From assembly GCA_030526935.1 (NCBI GenBank), contig JAUNBY010000133.1, positions 1-7,958 on the forward strand: DNA of 7,958 bases. The letters run 5' to 3'. A program made the translations under genes and the position numbers. The notes beneath the pieces were generated by a model, which was not told where the DNA came from, did no database searches, and was given only the letters and a program-made list of their open reading frames with translations. Shown in pieces: positions 1-6,218 of the stretch. Numbering within the stretch: position 1 is the first letter of the stretch; the number at the start of each line of letters is the position of its first letter. This DNA is from Clostridia bacterium. Its GTDB lineage: Bacteria; Bacillota; Clostridia; Christensenellales; Aristaeellaceae.

Positions 1-69
1 ACGGGTTCTGAAGCGTCGTTTTCAGCTGTAGTATTATTGGCGTACACCGACCCGCCGGTGATTTTGATG
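1..69. repeat. Direct repeat copy A inside the GAGIGGG gene
   Basis: These 69 bases recur exactly at 1153-1221, 1152 bases away (384 codons, in frame). They encode the end of a module, GGSVYANNTTAENDASEP on the minus strand. Identity stops with a single mismatch at base 70 and then resumes for several bases. Exact identity at the nucleotide level suggests a recent duplication or gene conversion between modules. Confidence 0.9.
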
Positions 70-1892
70 TCGGAGCTTTTCTTGCCAAAATCACCGCTGC
101 CTATGCCCTCGCCGTTGGTGCTCGTCGCCGTGATCATGCCGCCGGTGATTTTGATGCCGGAGCTTGGCTCGCTGTCATTGCCGGCGCCGCTGCCAATGCC
201 CGCGCCGTTGGTACTCTTCGCCGTAACCGTTCCGCCGGTGATTTGGATGTCGGTGTTTGACGCTTTACCATAATAGCCGCCGCCAATGCCCGCGCCGTTG
301 GTACTCGTCGCCGTAACCGTGCCGCCTATTATGTATATGGATGAGCCTGCCCAGTTTTCACCGCCGCCAATGCCCGCGCCGTTGGTACTTTTCGCCGTAA
401 CCGTGCCGCCTTTGATGGTGATGTTTGAACTGCTTTTCCCGCTGTAGCCGCCAATGCCCGCGCCGCTTCTGCCGCCGGTCGCGGTAAGGCTTCCCGTACC
501 TTCCGTTCCGCCCTGTATGATAAGCGTACCTATGCCGGCGACGGAGTCATTCTTTTGCAGACCCGCGCTCCATGTGTATATTGACACTAGTTTATTGTCG
601 CTGCCGTCAGCGAGGGTTATCGTCACGGTGCCCGTGGAACCCTCCGCGATCTCGAGCGCGGGGCCGGAAGAATTTGTTATATCTACCCCGTCAAGCGTCA
701 GGTTGGCGCTCACGTTTTGTTCAATTCTGATGCGTTGATCGATGACGGTAACGTCATCTTTATTCTTTATGGTCATCTCACTTCCAGTTATTATGCTCAA
801 TACGCGCTTTTCACTATTCCAATTGTAATCAGTACCCGGCGTTCCGCCATTGATGACGAAACCCATATCGCTACCGGATACAAGGTCGCACTTGTTGACA
901 TCGGCGTTTATGGTCGTCGTCAGGCCGCCGTCAACGCCATACACTGTGCCGCCATCAACCATGGCGGTATACGTCACGGCGTTTTCCGGAAGCCAGACGT
1001 ATATATTGCCCTCGCTATCGGTCTTCACGTCACTAATGTCGTAGTTGTAAAGGGCGTTTTCGCATTGCGTGTTGAGGGCGGATATCGACAGGTAGGGTAT
1101 GCCGTTTCCATCGGGGTCATTCTTGAGCGTAAGCGTGGTCATGTAGACGCTCACGGGTTCTGAAGCGTCGTTTTCAGCTGTAGTATTATTGGCGTACACC
1201 GACCCGCCGGTGATTTTGATGCCGGAGCTTTCCGCGCCATTATAACCGCTGCCTACGCCCGCGCCGTTGGCGCTCGTCGCCGTGACCGTGCCGCCGGTGA
1301 TTTGGATGTTGGAGCTTTCCGCGCCATTATAACCGCCGCCTATGCCCGCGCCGTTGGTGCTTTTCGCCGTAACCGTGCCGCCGATGATGGTGATGTTTGA
1401 GCCGGAGCCGCCGCTGCCGCCGCCGATGCCCGCGCCGTTTGCGCCACCCTCCGCCGTCAAACTGCCGGGGCCTGTGATTTCAAGCTTGCCTATATTCACT
1501 CCTGAGCCGTTCTTTTGCAGACCTGCGGAATCAGAATTGCCAGATATCAGCGTATTCACGCTTCCGCCCGCGAGGGTTATCGTCACGTCGCCCGTGGAAT
1601 TTTCCGCGATCTCCAGCGCGGGGCCGGATGAGGTTTCGATATTTACCCCGCCAAGCGTCAGTTTGACGTTTGCTCCGGACTCGATCACTATGCGCTGGTT
1701 GGTTGGAACGGATGGGTTTATATTGGCTATCGTCAAATCAGCCCCGTCTTTGACGGTAAGCACTCCGTCGCTAAACGAGTAGCTCGATGCAACGCCCGTT
1801 ATGGTAAAGTCGCCTACAGTTTCCGTCACTCCCAAAGATGCAATCAATATTAACACCATCGCAACAAAAAACGAGGACACGAACTTTTTCAA
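1..1892 (-). CDS. Secreted GAGIGGG-repeat, beta-helix-type surface protein (C-terminus cut off by window edge)
   Basis: The frame is open from the start codon to the window edge, giving about 630 residues with no stop, so the 3' end is missing. The N-terminus (MKKFVSSFFVAMVLILIASLG) is a Sec-type signal peptide or membrane anchor: two lysines and then about 20 hydrophobic residues, without an obvious AxA cleavage site. The rest is Gly/Thr/Ser/Asn-rich. Module 1 is about residues 28-245, a linker is about 246-335 (PVSVYMTTLTLKND onward), and module 2 is about 338-630. Each module opens with LTVKDGADLTI- or LSIITGSEMTI-like strands, then SGPALEIAE, then repeats of 28-30 residues with NGAGIGGG followed by ITGGTVTA. 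Module 1 has three such repeats and module 2 has five. This pattern is familiar from clostridial secreted proteins annotated as carbohydrate-binding-domain (Cthe_2159-like) or right-handed beta-helix proteins. Adhesion or polysaccharide binding is an inference. The TTG start is preferred because AAGGGA lies 9 bases upstream; the in-frame ATG at 1910 has a poor ribosome binding site. The gene has its own promoter. Confidence 0.85.
   Translation of the reverse strand, partial: MKKFVSSFFVAMVLILIASLGVTETVGDFTITGVASSYSFSDGVLTVKDGADLTIANINPSVPTNQRIVIESGANVKLTLGGVNIETSSGPALEIAENSTGDVTITLAGGSVNTLISGNSDSAGLQKNGSGVNIGKLEITGPGSLTAEGGANGAGIGGGSGGSGSNITIIGGTVTAKSTNGAGIGGGYNGAESSNIQITGGTVTATSANGAGVGSGYNGAESSGIKITGGSVYANNTTAENDASEPVSVYMTTLTLKNDPDGNGIPYLSISALNTQCENALYNYDISDVKTDSEGNIYVWLPENAVTYTAMVDGGTVYGVDGGLTTTINADVNKCDLVSGSDMGFVINGGTPGTDYNWNSEKRVLSIITGSEMTIKNKDDVTVIDQRIRIEQNVSANLTLDGVDITNSSGPALEIAEGSTGTVTITLADGSDNKLVSIYTWSAGLQKNDSVAGIGTLIIQGGTEGTGSLTATGGRSGAGIGGYSGKSSSNITIKGGTVTAKSTNGAGIGGGENWAGSSIYIIGGTVTATSTNGAGIGGGYYGKASNTDIQITGGTVTAKSTNGAGIGSGAGNDSEPSSGIKITGGMITATSTNGEGIGSGDFGKKSSDIKITGGSVYANNTTAENDASEP
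1153..1221. repeat. Direct repeat copy B inside the GAGIGGG gene
   Basis: This is the partner of bases 1-69, identical over its full length. It marks the end of module 1, immediately before the linker PVSVYMTTLTL. Because copy A ends module 2 in the same way, another linker and perhaps more modules can be expected beyond the left edge. Confidence 0.9.
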
Positions 1893-1901
1893 GAGAACAC
1901 T

Positions 1902-1907
1902 TCCCTT
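1902..1907 (-). promoter_or_regulatory. Ribosome binding site favouring the TTG start of the repeat protein
   Basis: AAGGGA on the minus strand sits 9 bases before TTG at 1892-1890, which begins a compact signal peptide (L/M-KKFVSSFF). The upstream in-frame ATG at 1910-1908 has only GC-rich sequence before it. Using the ATG would add MKGSVL, which would still allow export, so the choice is a preference and not proven. Confidence 0.5.
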
Positions 1908-1964
1908 CATCCGCGCGACCCGCAGGTACGCCGCGTCATCTTTAATCAAAACAGATACATTGTC

Positions 1965-1993
1965 ATTGTATACTGTAAGGCAAAATCTGTCAA
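1965..1993 (-). promoter_or_regulatory. Near-consensus housekeeping sigma (sigma-A/70) promoter for the repeat protein
   Basis: On the minus strand a perfect -35 TTGACA (1993-1988) is followed by a 17-base spacer and a -10 TACAAT (1970-1965). Sequence upstream of the -35 (about 1994-2025) is AT-rich, like an UP element. The predicted transcription start is near 1958, giving a leader of about 65 bases before the TTG start. The match is close to ideal, so this gene is probably transcribed independently of the catabolic operon to its right. Confidence 0.8.
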
Positions 1994-2055
1994 CCGCAAT
2001 TTAATTGTAATAATTCCATACGGGTTTACATCAAATGATTACCAGAATTTAAAAC

Positions 2056-2099
2056 GTCACAAGGAGCGAACCGCGTATGTGCGGTTCGCTCCTTGTGAC
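2056..2099 (-). terminator. Perfect 19-bp hairpin, likely terminator of the permease-DUF917-hyuA unit
   Basis: The arms 2056-2074 and 2081-2099 are exact reverse complements (19 of 19) with a 6-base loop. The hairpin lies 29 bases after the hyuA-like stop codon. Read on the minus strand it is followed by GTTTTAAATT, a short and interrupted U tract, so it is a strong stem with a weak tail. The position, between an operon end and an independent promoter, supports termination. A role as an mRNA 3'-end stabiliser is also possible. Confidence 0.7.
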
Positions 2100-2110
2100 A
2101 ATCATTAATA

Positions 2111-2124
2111 GCGCGTAAACGCGC
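2111..2124. repeat. Short GC inverted repeat after the hyuA-like stop codon
   Basis: GCGCGTAAACGCGC is self-complementary (6-bp arms around AA). It begins 4 bases downstream of the TGA and precedes the 19-bp hairpin. It may add to termination or protect the transcript end. It is too short for a firm call. Confidence 0.3.
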
Positions 2125-2128
2125 GTTA

Positions 2129-3679
2129 TCAGGCCAGATCCCCCGCCGCCTTTATCTTGACGCGGCTGGTGTTTCCGGGATAGTAAGCCAGAGGGACGTC
2201 CTCGACGTCCACGATTTCGACCGTTTGGGGATCGGCTCCGGCCTGAACCGCTATTTCGGCGGCTTCCTTTCTGGCTTGCGCCAGCGCCTCGTCGCGCGGG
2301 CATTTATCGTAGTCGATGAGCTTTTCATAGGTTCCGCTCACCTTTGAGATGGCGGAGCCTATGGCGTTGGCGGTGCCGAAGTAATCGGGCTTCGCGGTGG
2401 ATTTGGCTCCGGCGAGCGCCTGCGGGAGTATTATGGATCCGCCGCCGACGAGTATGACGTCCACGTCGGCGCTTGAAACCTTCATGGCGTCTATGGCGTC
2501 CTCCGCGAGCGAGCGTATGACCTCCATAGCCCTTTCAGCCTTTTCGAGGGGTATATGCTTTACCAGTTCGGGATTTCCAAGCTCGTACATGCCAAGCCTC
2601 ACGGCGATATCCGTGGCGGTGAGCGTATCCCCTCCGAACACCAGCGCCTTTTCGGTAATTCTGTATCCCACGCTGTCGGGGCCTACGCTAATCGTTCCGT
2701 CGGGCTTTTCGCGGACTATGGAGCCGCCGCCCAAGCCGATTGTTACTACGTCGGGCATGCGGAAATTCGTGCGCACGCCGCCTATGGTCGCGGCGATGCT
2801 CGACTCGCGGGGAAAGCCGTTTTGTATTACGCCCAGATCGGTCGTGGTTCCGCCTACGTCTACGACCAGCGCGTCGGACAGGCTTGAGAGATAGCTCGCG
2901 CCGCGAATGGAGTTCGTAGGCCCGCAGGCTATGGTGAGTATGGGGTATTTTCTCGCGTTGGCCATGGTCATGAGAGTGCCGTCGTTTTGCGAGATGTATA
3001 TCTCGGCGTTGACTACGCCCAGTTCCCTGAGCGAGCGGGCGAAGCCTTCGGTGAACTTCTCCGCCACGTCCGCCAGAGCCGCGTTTAATATAGTGGCGTT
3101 TTCGCGCTCTATGAGGCCCATGGAGCCTATTTCGCTGGAAATCGATACGCGAACGTCGCCCATTACCTCGCGGCATATATCGCGCACGCGAATCTCGTGG
3201 TCGTTTCGAACCGTCGAGAAGACGCCGGATATGGCGACGGACGTGACCTTGCCCTTAACCTTCTCGAAAAATTCCCGCGCGGCATCCTCGTCGAGCCTGG
3301 AAAGCTCTTTTCCGTCGTACTCAAAGCCGCCCGCGATTATCGCCTGGTCGACCACTATGCGCTTGAGGTCGTCAGGCCAGTCGGTCATGGGCGGAATGCC
3401 CAGAGTCGCGGGAGCGCCTATTCTCAAAACCGCTATGTCCGCCAGGTTCTTTCTTTCCACTATGGCGTTGGTGCACTGCGTGGTTCCAAGCATCGCCTGC
3501 TTTATTTCGCCCCGGTCGACGCCTGAAAGCGTCAGTATCTCGGTTATGGCGTTCATGATGCCCGTGAATATATCGTCGGACGTCGGCTTTTTGACCTCAG
3601 CCGCCACCTTGAGGTTTTCGTCGATCAATATGGCGTCGGTATTCGTCCCGCCGACGTCGATTCCAAGCCTGAACATCAT
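2129..3679 (-). CDS. HyuA-type hydantoinase/oxoprolinase family ATPase, 516 aa
   Basis: This is an ASKHA-fold (actin/hexokinase-like) ATPase of the hydantoinase A/5-oxoprolinase family, whose members use ATP to activate a cyclic amide for ring opening. The N-terminal Hydant_A_N part (about residues 4-180) begins with phosphate-1 loop GIDVGGTNTD (6-15), followed by GTTQCTNAIVER (65-76) and VAISGVFS (148-155). The hydantoinase_A core (about 190-450) shows phosphate-2 loop VDVGGTTTDLG (273-283), GLGGGS (315-320) and adenosine motif VILVGGGSIILP (408-419). The length of about 516 fits the short subfamily, not HyuA proteins of about 680 or eukaryotic oxoprolinase fusions. Where classical members read SGPAxGVxGA, this one has ACGPTNSIRGA (251-261). 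The ATG at 3679 is chosen because it follows GGGAGG by 6 bases and overlaps the DUF917 stop as ATGA, implying translational coupling. A second ATG at 3676 is equally usable, and the reading frame extends to 3778 without supporting signals. No hydantoinase B gene lies in the window. Substrate unknown. Confidence 0.92.
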   Translation of the reverse strand: MMFRLGIDVGGTNTDAILIDENLKVAAEVKKPTSDDIFTGIMNAITEILTLSGVDRGEIKQAMLGTTQCTNAIVERKNLADIAVLRIGAPATLGIPPMTDWPDDLKRIVVDQAIIAGGFEYDGKELSRLDEDAAREFFEKVKGKVTSVAISGVFSTVRNDHEIRVRDICREVMGDVRVSISSEIGSMGLIERENATILNAALADVAEKFTEGFARSLRELGVVNAEIYISQNDGTLMTMANARKYPILTIACGPTNSIRGASYLSSLSDALVVDVGGTTTDLGVIQNGFPRESSIAATIGGVRTNFRMPDVVTIGLGGGSIVREKPDGTISVGPDSVGYRITEKALVFGGDTLTATDIAVRLGMYELGNPELVKHIPLEKAERAMEVIRSLAEDAIDAMKVSSADVDVILVGGGSIILPQALAGAKSTAKPDYFGTANAIGSAISKVSGTYEKLIDYDKCPRDEALAQARKEAAEIAVQAGADPQTVEIVDVEDVPLAYYPGNTSRVKIKAAGDLA

Positions 3680-4770
3680 CCGCGCCCTCCCTTCGACCTT
3701 ATCTCTATCGGGATATAATCCGTATCGCAGCCGAAATACCTCGGCCCCACAAGTTCGATTCCCTCGGGCGTCCTCCACATTTCAAAGCACTTTAGCCCTA
3801 TCAGATAGACGCGCTTGCCGTATTTAAGGGCGTCGGTCGTCACGGGCGTGAAGGTTTCGGCGTCCACGAGGCAAATGAGATCGGGAACCGTCGCGAGTAT
3901 CTCGCCGTTTACGCAGGCCACGAGGTTTTCATTTTGAAATTCCACATAGGCTTCCCCGCCCTTGTATTCGCCTATGCCCTCGAGCGTCACTTTTCCGAAG
4001 TTGAACGCCCCGCGCGTTTCGCGAAGCACGTCGGATATCTTGCCCTTGAAAAGCTTGTAGCCCTGCGTGGCCTCGAAAAACGCTTCCTCCGGCGTCTCGT
4101 CCGCGTGGTTTTTAAGTTCCCTTATGGCGCGGCCGAGCTTTTCACTCCGGGTTATGATGTTTTTGACGGCGTATTTCTTGAGCATACTGCCCTGCATGGC
4201 GTAAAGGCAGCAGGACACGCTTCCGCCGCAGCTCATCGTCACCGAGCGCGCCAGTTCCTCCGTCCACTTGTTGGTTATGGTGTTAAATATCGCGCAGTTG
4301 CCCTTTTCGTCGGTCATGGCCATGGGCGTGGCGCTCATGCCGCCTATGGTGAACGTCACCATCTGAAGTTCCGGGAACGCGCGGCCCATTCCGTCGCAAT
4401 CGACGAGGGGAAGCCCCAATCTCGCGGCAGCGGCGATGGGCAGCATGCTGTTGACGCCGCCGGCCTCTATGGGCATAAAGGCGTAAATGCTCTTGCCGTA
4501 GAATTTGGACACCATGTCGTAAAGCGTCTCGTATTCGCTCGCGCCTATACCCTTTTCGCAAAGCACCGTCGGCGCTCCCATCATGGCGATGGGCACTACG
4601 AGCGCGTCGTCCGGAACCTCTTCCGGGTCTATGAGCGTCACTTCACCCTTTTCGCGAATCGCTCCTATCGCCACGAGCTTACCTATATACGGATCTCCGC
4701 CGCCGCCCGCGCCCAGCAGCGCCGCGCCGAGGGCGATATCCTCTATTTCCTTCAATCCTATTTTACGCAT
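3676..4770 (-). CDS. DUF917 / S-methyl-thiohydantoin desulfurase-like protein, 364 aa
   Basis: The protein is recognised as a DUF917-family member by the N-terminal glycine loop LGAGGGGDP (19-27), IEAGGVNSM (101-109), DCDGMGRAFPE (124-134) and the C-terminal VPDLICLVD (295-303). The length matches the family (about 360). As I recall, Pfam has renamed DUF917 as the S-Me-THD (S-methyl thiohydantoin desulfurase) N- and C-terminal domains. The conserved region covers roughly 1-165 (N domain), and the C domain covers about 175-355. No signal peptide or membrane segment is seen, so it is cytoplasmic. Cysteines are unusually many (C71, C125, C159, C181, C187, C188, C286, C300, C328, C348), but none is shown here to be catalytic. 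The start ATG at 4770 follows AGGGGA, with 6 bases between. The permease stop codon TAG is part of that ribosome binding site, with only 10 bases between the genes. Its stop overlaps the HyuA-like start. The arrangement suggests a functional or physical partnership with the HyuA-like ATPase. Exact substrate unknown. Confidence 0.9.
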   Translation of the reverse strand: MRKIGLKEIEDIALGAALLGAGGGGDPYIGKLVAIGAIREKGEVTLIDPEEVPDDALVVPIAMMGAPTVLCEKGIGASEYETLYDMVSKFYGKSIYAFMPIEAGGVNSMLPIAAAARLGLPLVDCDGMGRAFPELQMVTFTIGGMSATPMAMTDEKGNCAIFNTITNKWTEELARSVTMSCGGSVSCCLYAMQGSMLKKYAVKNIITRSEKLGRAIRELKNHADETPEEAFFEATQGYKLFKGKISDVLRETRGAFNFGKVTLEGIGEYKGGEAYVEFQNENLVACVNGEILATVPDLICLVDAETFTPVTTDALKYGKRVYLIGLKCFEMWRTPEGIELVGPRYFGCDTDYIPIEIRSKGGRG

Positions 4771-4780
4771 CTTATATCCC

Positions 4781-6109
4781 CTATTTTTTCTTGATTATGC
4801 TTCCCAATATCGCGTACAATACCAGAGAAACGACTATTCCGTTTATAGGCCCTACGAAGAAGGAGACGTTGAGTATGGGCAGCGCCTGAACGAGTCCCGG
4901 GAAGTAGCTGGCGAAGGTTCCGCCCGTCGAGCAGGCGACCAGTATGCCCGCTATCAGCGATATAAGCCCCGGCCAGTAGAGGCCTTCGATGACCTTGAAG
5001 TTATCCTTATCGCCCTTGCCGAGTATCCAGTAGTCGGCGATCATTATGCCCGCGAGCGGGGGTATGAGGGCCGAGAGTATGCTCAGGAAGTTCTGGAACA
5101 CCGCATAGAAGCCCGCCGCCGCCAAAGCGCCTACGAGGGCCACGATTATGCCGCAGATTCCCGCCGCCGCCGTGGGTATCTTGCTCTTTTTCTCGTCGAT
5201 TCCAAGCATTACCGACAAGGCAAGTCCTCCGGTATAGGCGTTTGTCACGTTCGTCGTCCATGTTCCGCAAATGAGCGCGAGAAGTCCCAGTATTCCCAGG
5301 ACGGGAGAGCCGAAGGATACGAAAACCGCGCTTATGTCGTACTGTCCGGTGACTATGGTCAATATGGCGCCTATCATCAGAATCAGGAATCCCGCGGGTA
5401 TTACGCCTATGAACGAGGATTTGACCACGTCTTTGCGGTTTTTGGCGAAGCGGCAGTAGTCCGCGGAGATGACGCCGCCGAGGGCGAATGTGGCGATAGT
5501 ATAGTTGATTCCGAACACCATGCCCATGTTTATGGCCGGCTGATAGACCGCGATGGCGTTCATTCCGTCGTTATTGACCAGCGCCAGTATAAGCCCGTAT
5601 ACGCACACGACGAGAAGAAGCGGAACAGCGATGGTATTGAGCATTTTAAGCCCCTTGAAGCCGTAGCAGGCCGTCACGAGCATTATAACGCCCCAGAACA
5701 CTATGCTTATCCACGTGGGTATATCGACGTTGAATATCTGCAAAAACATCGCGCTGAACGATATGCCGCACACCGCCGACTGAACGCCGAACCAGCCTAT
5801 GCAGGCTATGGCCAGTATAGCGCTGACGACGTATTTGGAACATTTGGCTCCCAGCGCGCCTCCGGCCAGAATCGCCGTGGGAAGCCCCAAATCGCACGAC
5901 TGCATGCCTATAAGGGACATATAGGCCGCGATGATTCCATAACCGATAATGACCGACATAGCGACCTGTCCAAGAGTCAGGCTGTTGCCAAGCACGCCTC
6001 CGACCATGAGGCAGGAAACGCAGATCATTGCGCCCGCCCACACCATGGTTATCGACCACCAGCTCTGCCTTTGTTCGGCTTTGATCTCAAAGGATTTGTT
6101 TTCCGACAT
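4781..6109 (-). CDS. NCS1-family nucleobase/hydantoin:cation symporter (CodB-like permease), 442 aa
   Basis: This is a polytopic inner-membrane transporter of the nucleobase:cation symporter-1 family, the family of cytosine permease CodB and hydantoin transporter Mhp1. The sequence shows about 12 hydrophobic segments between residues 20 and 438, with a short charged N-terminus and a KKK C-terminus. Family-typical stretches are WAGAMI (24-29), GWFGVQ (105-110), ADYCRFAKN (216-224), TWTTNVTNAYTGGLALS (283-299) and PPLAGIMIADYWI (350-362). Length agrees with CodB-like proteins (about 420-450). The start at 6109 is chosen because AAGGGGG lies 6 bases upstream and the encoded MSENKSFEIK is a normal NCS1 N-terminus. 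The frame continues upstream to 6217, but that stretch overlaps the promoter and has no ribosome binding site. It is the first gene of the permease-DUF917-hyuA unit. Cytosine, allantoin, hydantoin, or another heterocycle are all possible substrates; the neighbours favour a hydantoin-like ring. Confidence 0.92.
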   Translation of the reverse strand: MSENKSFEIKAEQRQSWWSITMVWAGAMICVSCLMVGGVLGNSLTLGQVAMSVIIGYGIIAAYMSLIGMQSCDLGLPTAILAGGALGAKCSKYVVSAILAIACIGWFGVQSAVCGISFSAMFLQIFNVDIPTWISIVFWGVIMLVTACYGFKGLKMLNTIAVPLLLVVCVYGLILALVNNDGMNAIAVYQPAINMGMVFGINYTIATFALGGVISADYCRFAKNRKDVVKSSFIGVIPAGFLILMIGAILTIVTGQYDISAVFVSFGSPVLGILGLLALICGTWTTNVTNAYTGGLALSVMLGIDEKKSKIPTAAAGICGIIVALVGALAAAGFYAVFQNFLSILSALIPPLAGIMIADYWILGKGDKDNFKVIEGLYWPGLISLIAGILVACSTGGTFASYFPGLVQALPILNVSFFVGPINGIVVSLVLYAILGSIIKKK

Positions 6110-6139
6110 GTAAATCCCCCCTTGAAAATATATAAGCGT
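6110..6139 (-). promoter_or_regulatory. Permease mRNA leader with ribosome binding site
   Basis: The leader predicted from the promoter is only about 24 bases and contains AAGGGGG ending 6 bases before the ATG. It is too short for a riboswitch or attenuator, so control of the operon is more likely at transcription initiation. Confidence 0.5.
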
Positions 6140-6167
6140 ATTATATAACAAGAGGGGTATATGTGTA
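6140..6167 (-). promoter_or_regulatory. Promoter of the permease-DUF917-hyuA operon, weak -35
   Basis: On the minus strand a perfect -10 TATAAT (6145-6140) is preceded by a 16-base spacer and TACACA (6167-6162), which matches the -35 consensus at four of six positions. The predicted start is near 6133. A good -10 with a poor -35 is typical of an activator-dependent promoter, which fits the neighbouring PucR-type activator and the palindrome about 76 bases upstream of the predicted start. No sigma-54 -24/-12 element was seen. Confidence 0.6.
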
Positions 6168-6175
6168 TTTATCAT

Positions 6176-6193
6176 TTGGGGCATAAAACCCAA
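6176..6193. repeat. Imperfectly spaced 5-bp inverted repeat in the permease upstream region
   Basis: TTGGG (6176-6180) and CCCAA (6189-6193) are complementary across an 8-base centre. The element lies about 50 bases upstream of the predicted permease transcription start, between the palindrome and the -35. It could be a second regulator site. The short arms make chance occurrence quite possible. Confidence 0.3.
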
Positions 6194-6200
6194 GGAACGT

Positions 6201-6218
6201 TTTGTCCTTTTGGACAAA
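6201..6218. promoter_or_regulatory. Perfect palindrome TTTGTCC-N4-GGACAAA, candidate PucR operator
   Basis: Seven-base arms 6201-6207 and 6212-6218 are exact reverse complements around TTTT. The element abuts the stop codon of the PucR-like gene and is centred about 76 bases upstream of the predicted permease transcription start, an appropriate distance for activator binding. Neither strand shows a T tract after it, which argues against a plain intrinsic terminator. Assignment to the PucR protein rests on proximity only. Confidence 0.5.

Noticed and set aside
1..1221. Regularly spaced repeats considered as a CRISPR array
   Set aside because: The repeats are in frame, code for NGAGIGGG-type units with no unique spacers, and are part of one protein.
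454..1782. Several plus-strand proline/valine-rich open frames across the repeat gene
   Set aside because: They are reverse readings of Gly/Thr-rich repeats, and the minus strand gives a signal peptide, promoter and recognisable repeats.
3680..3778. N-terminal extension of the HyuA-like frame
   Set aside because: It overlaps the DUF917 C-terminus in another frame; the family N-terminus begins at MFRLGIDVGG and has its own ribosome binding site.
2907..3827. Plus-strand open frame (306 codons) opposite the HyuA-like gene
   Set aside because: Antisense shadow of a gene with intact ATPase motifs; composition is Ser/Pro/Arg-rich without family resemblance.
3934..4794. Plus-strand open frame (286 codons) opposite DUF917
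   Set aside because: Antisense shadow; His/Ala/Arg-rich translation and no ribosome binding site.
4583..6148. Long plus-strand open frame (521 codons) opposite the DUF917 and permease genes
   Set aside because: It lies antisense to two clearly recognisable proteins, has no ribosome binding site and no recognisable domain, and spans the junction of both genes. It results from codon bias on the real strand.
6201..6218. Palindrome considered as the terminator of the PucR gene
   Set aside because: The stem is only 7 bp and no T tract follows on the minus strand, so an operator is more likely, though a weak terminator role is not excluded.
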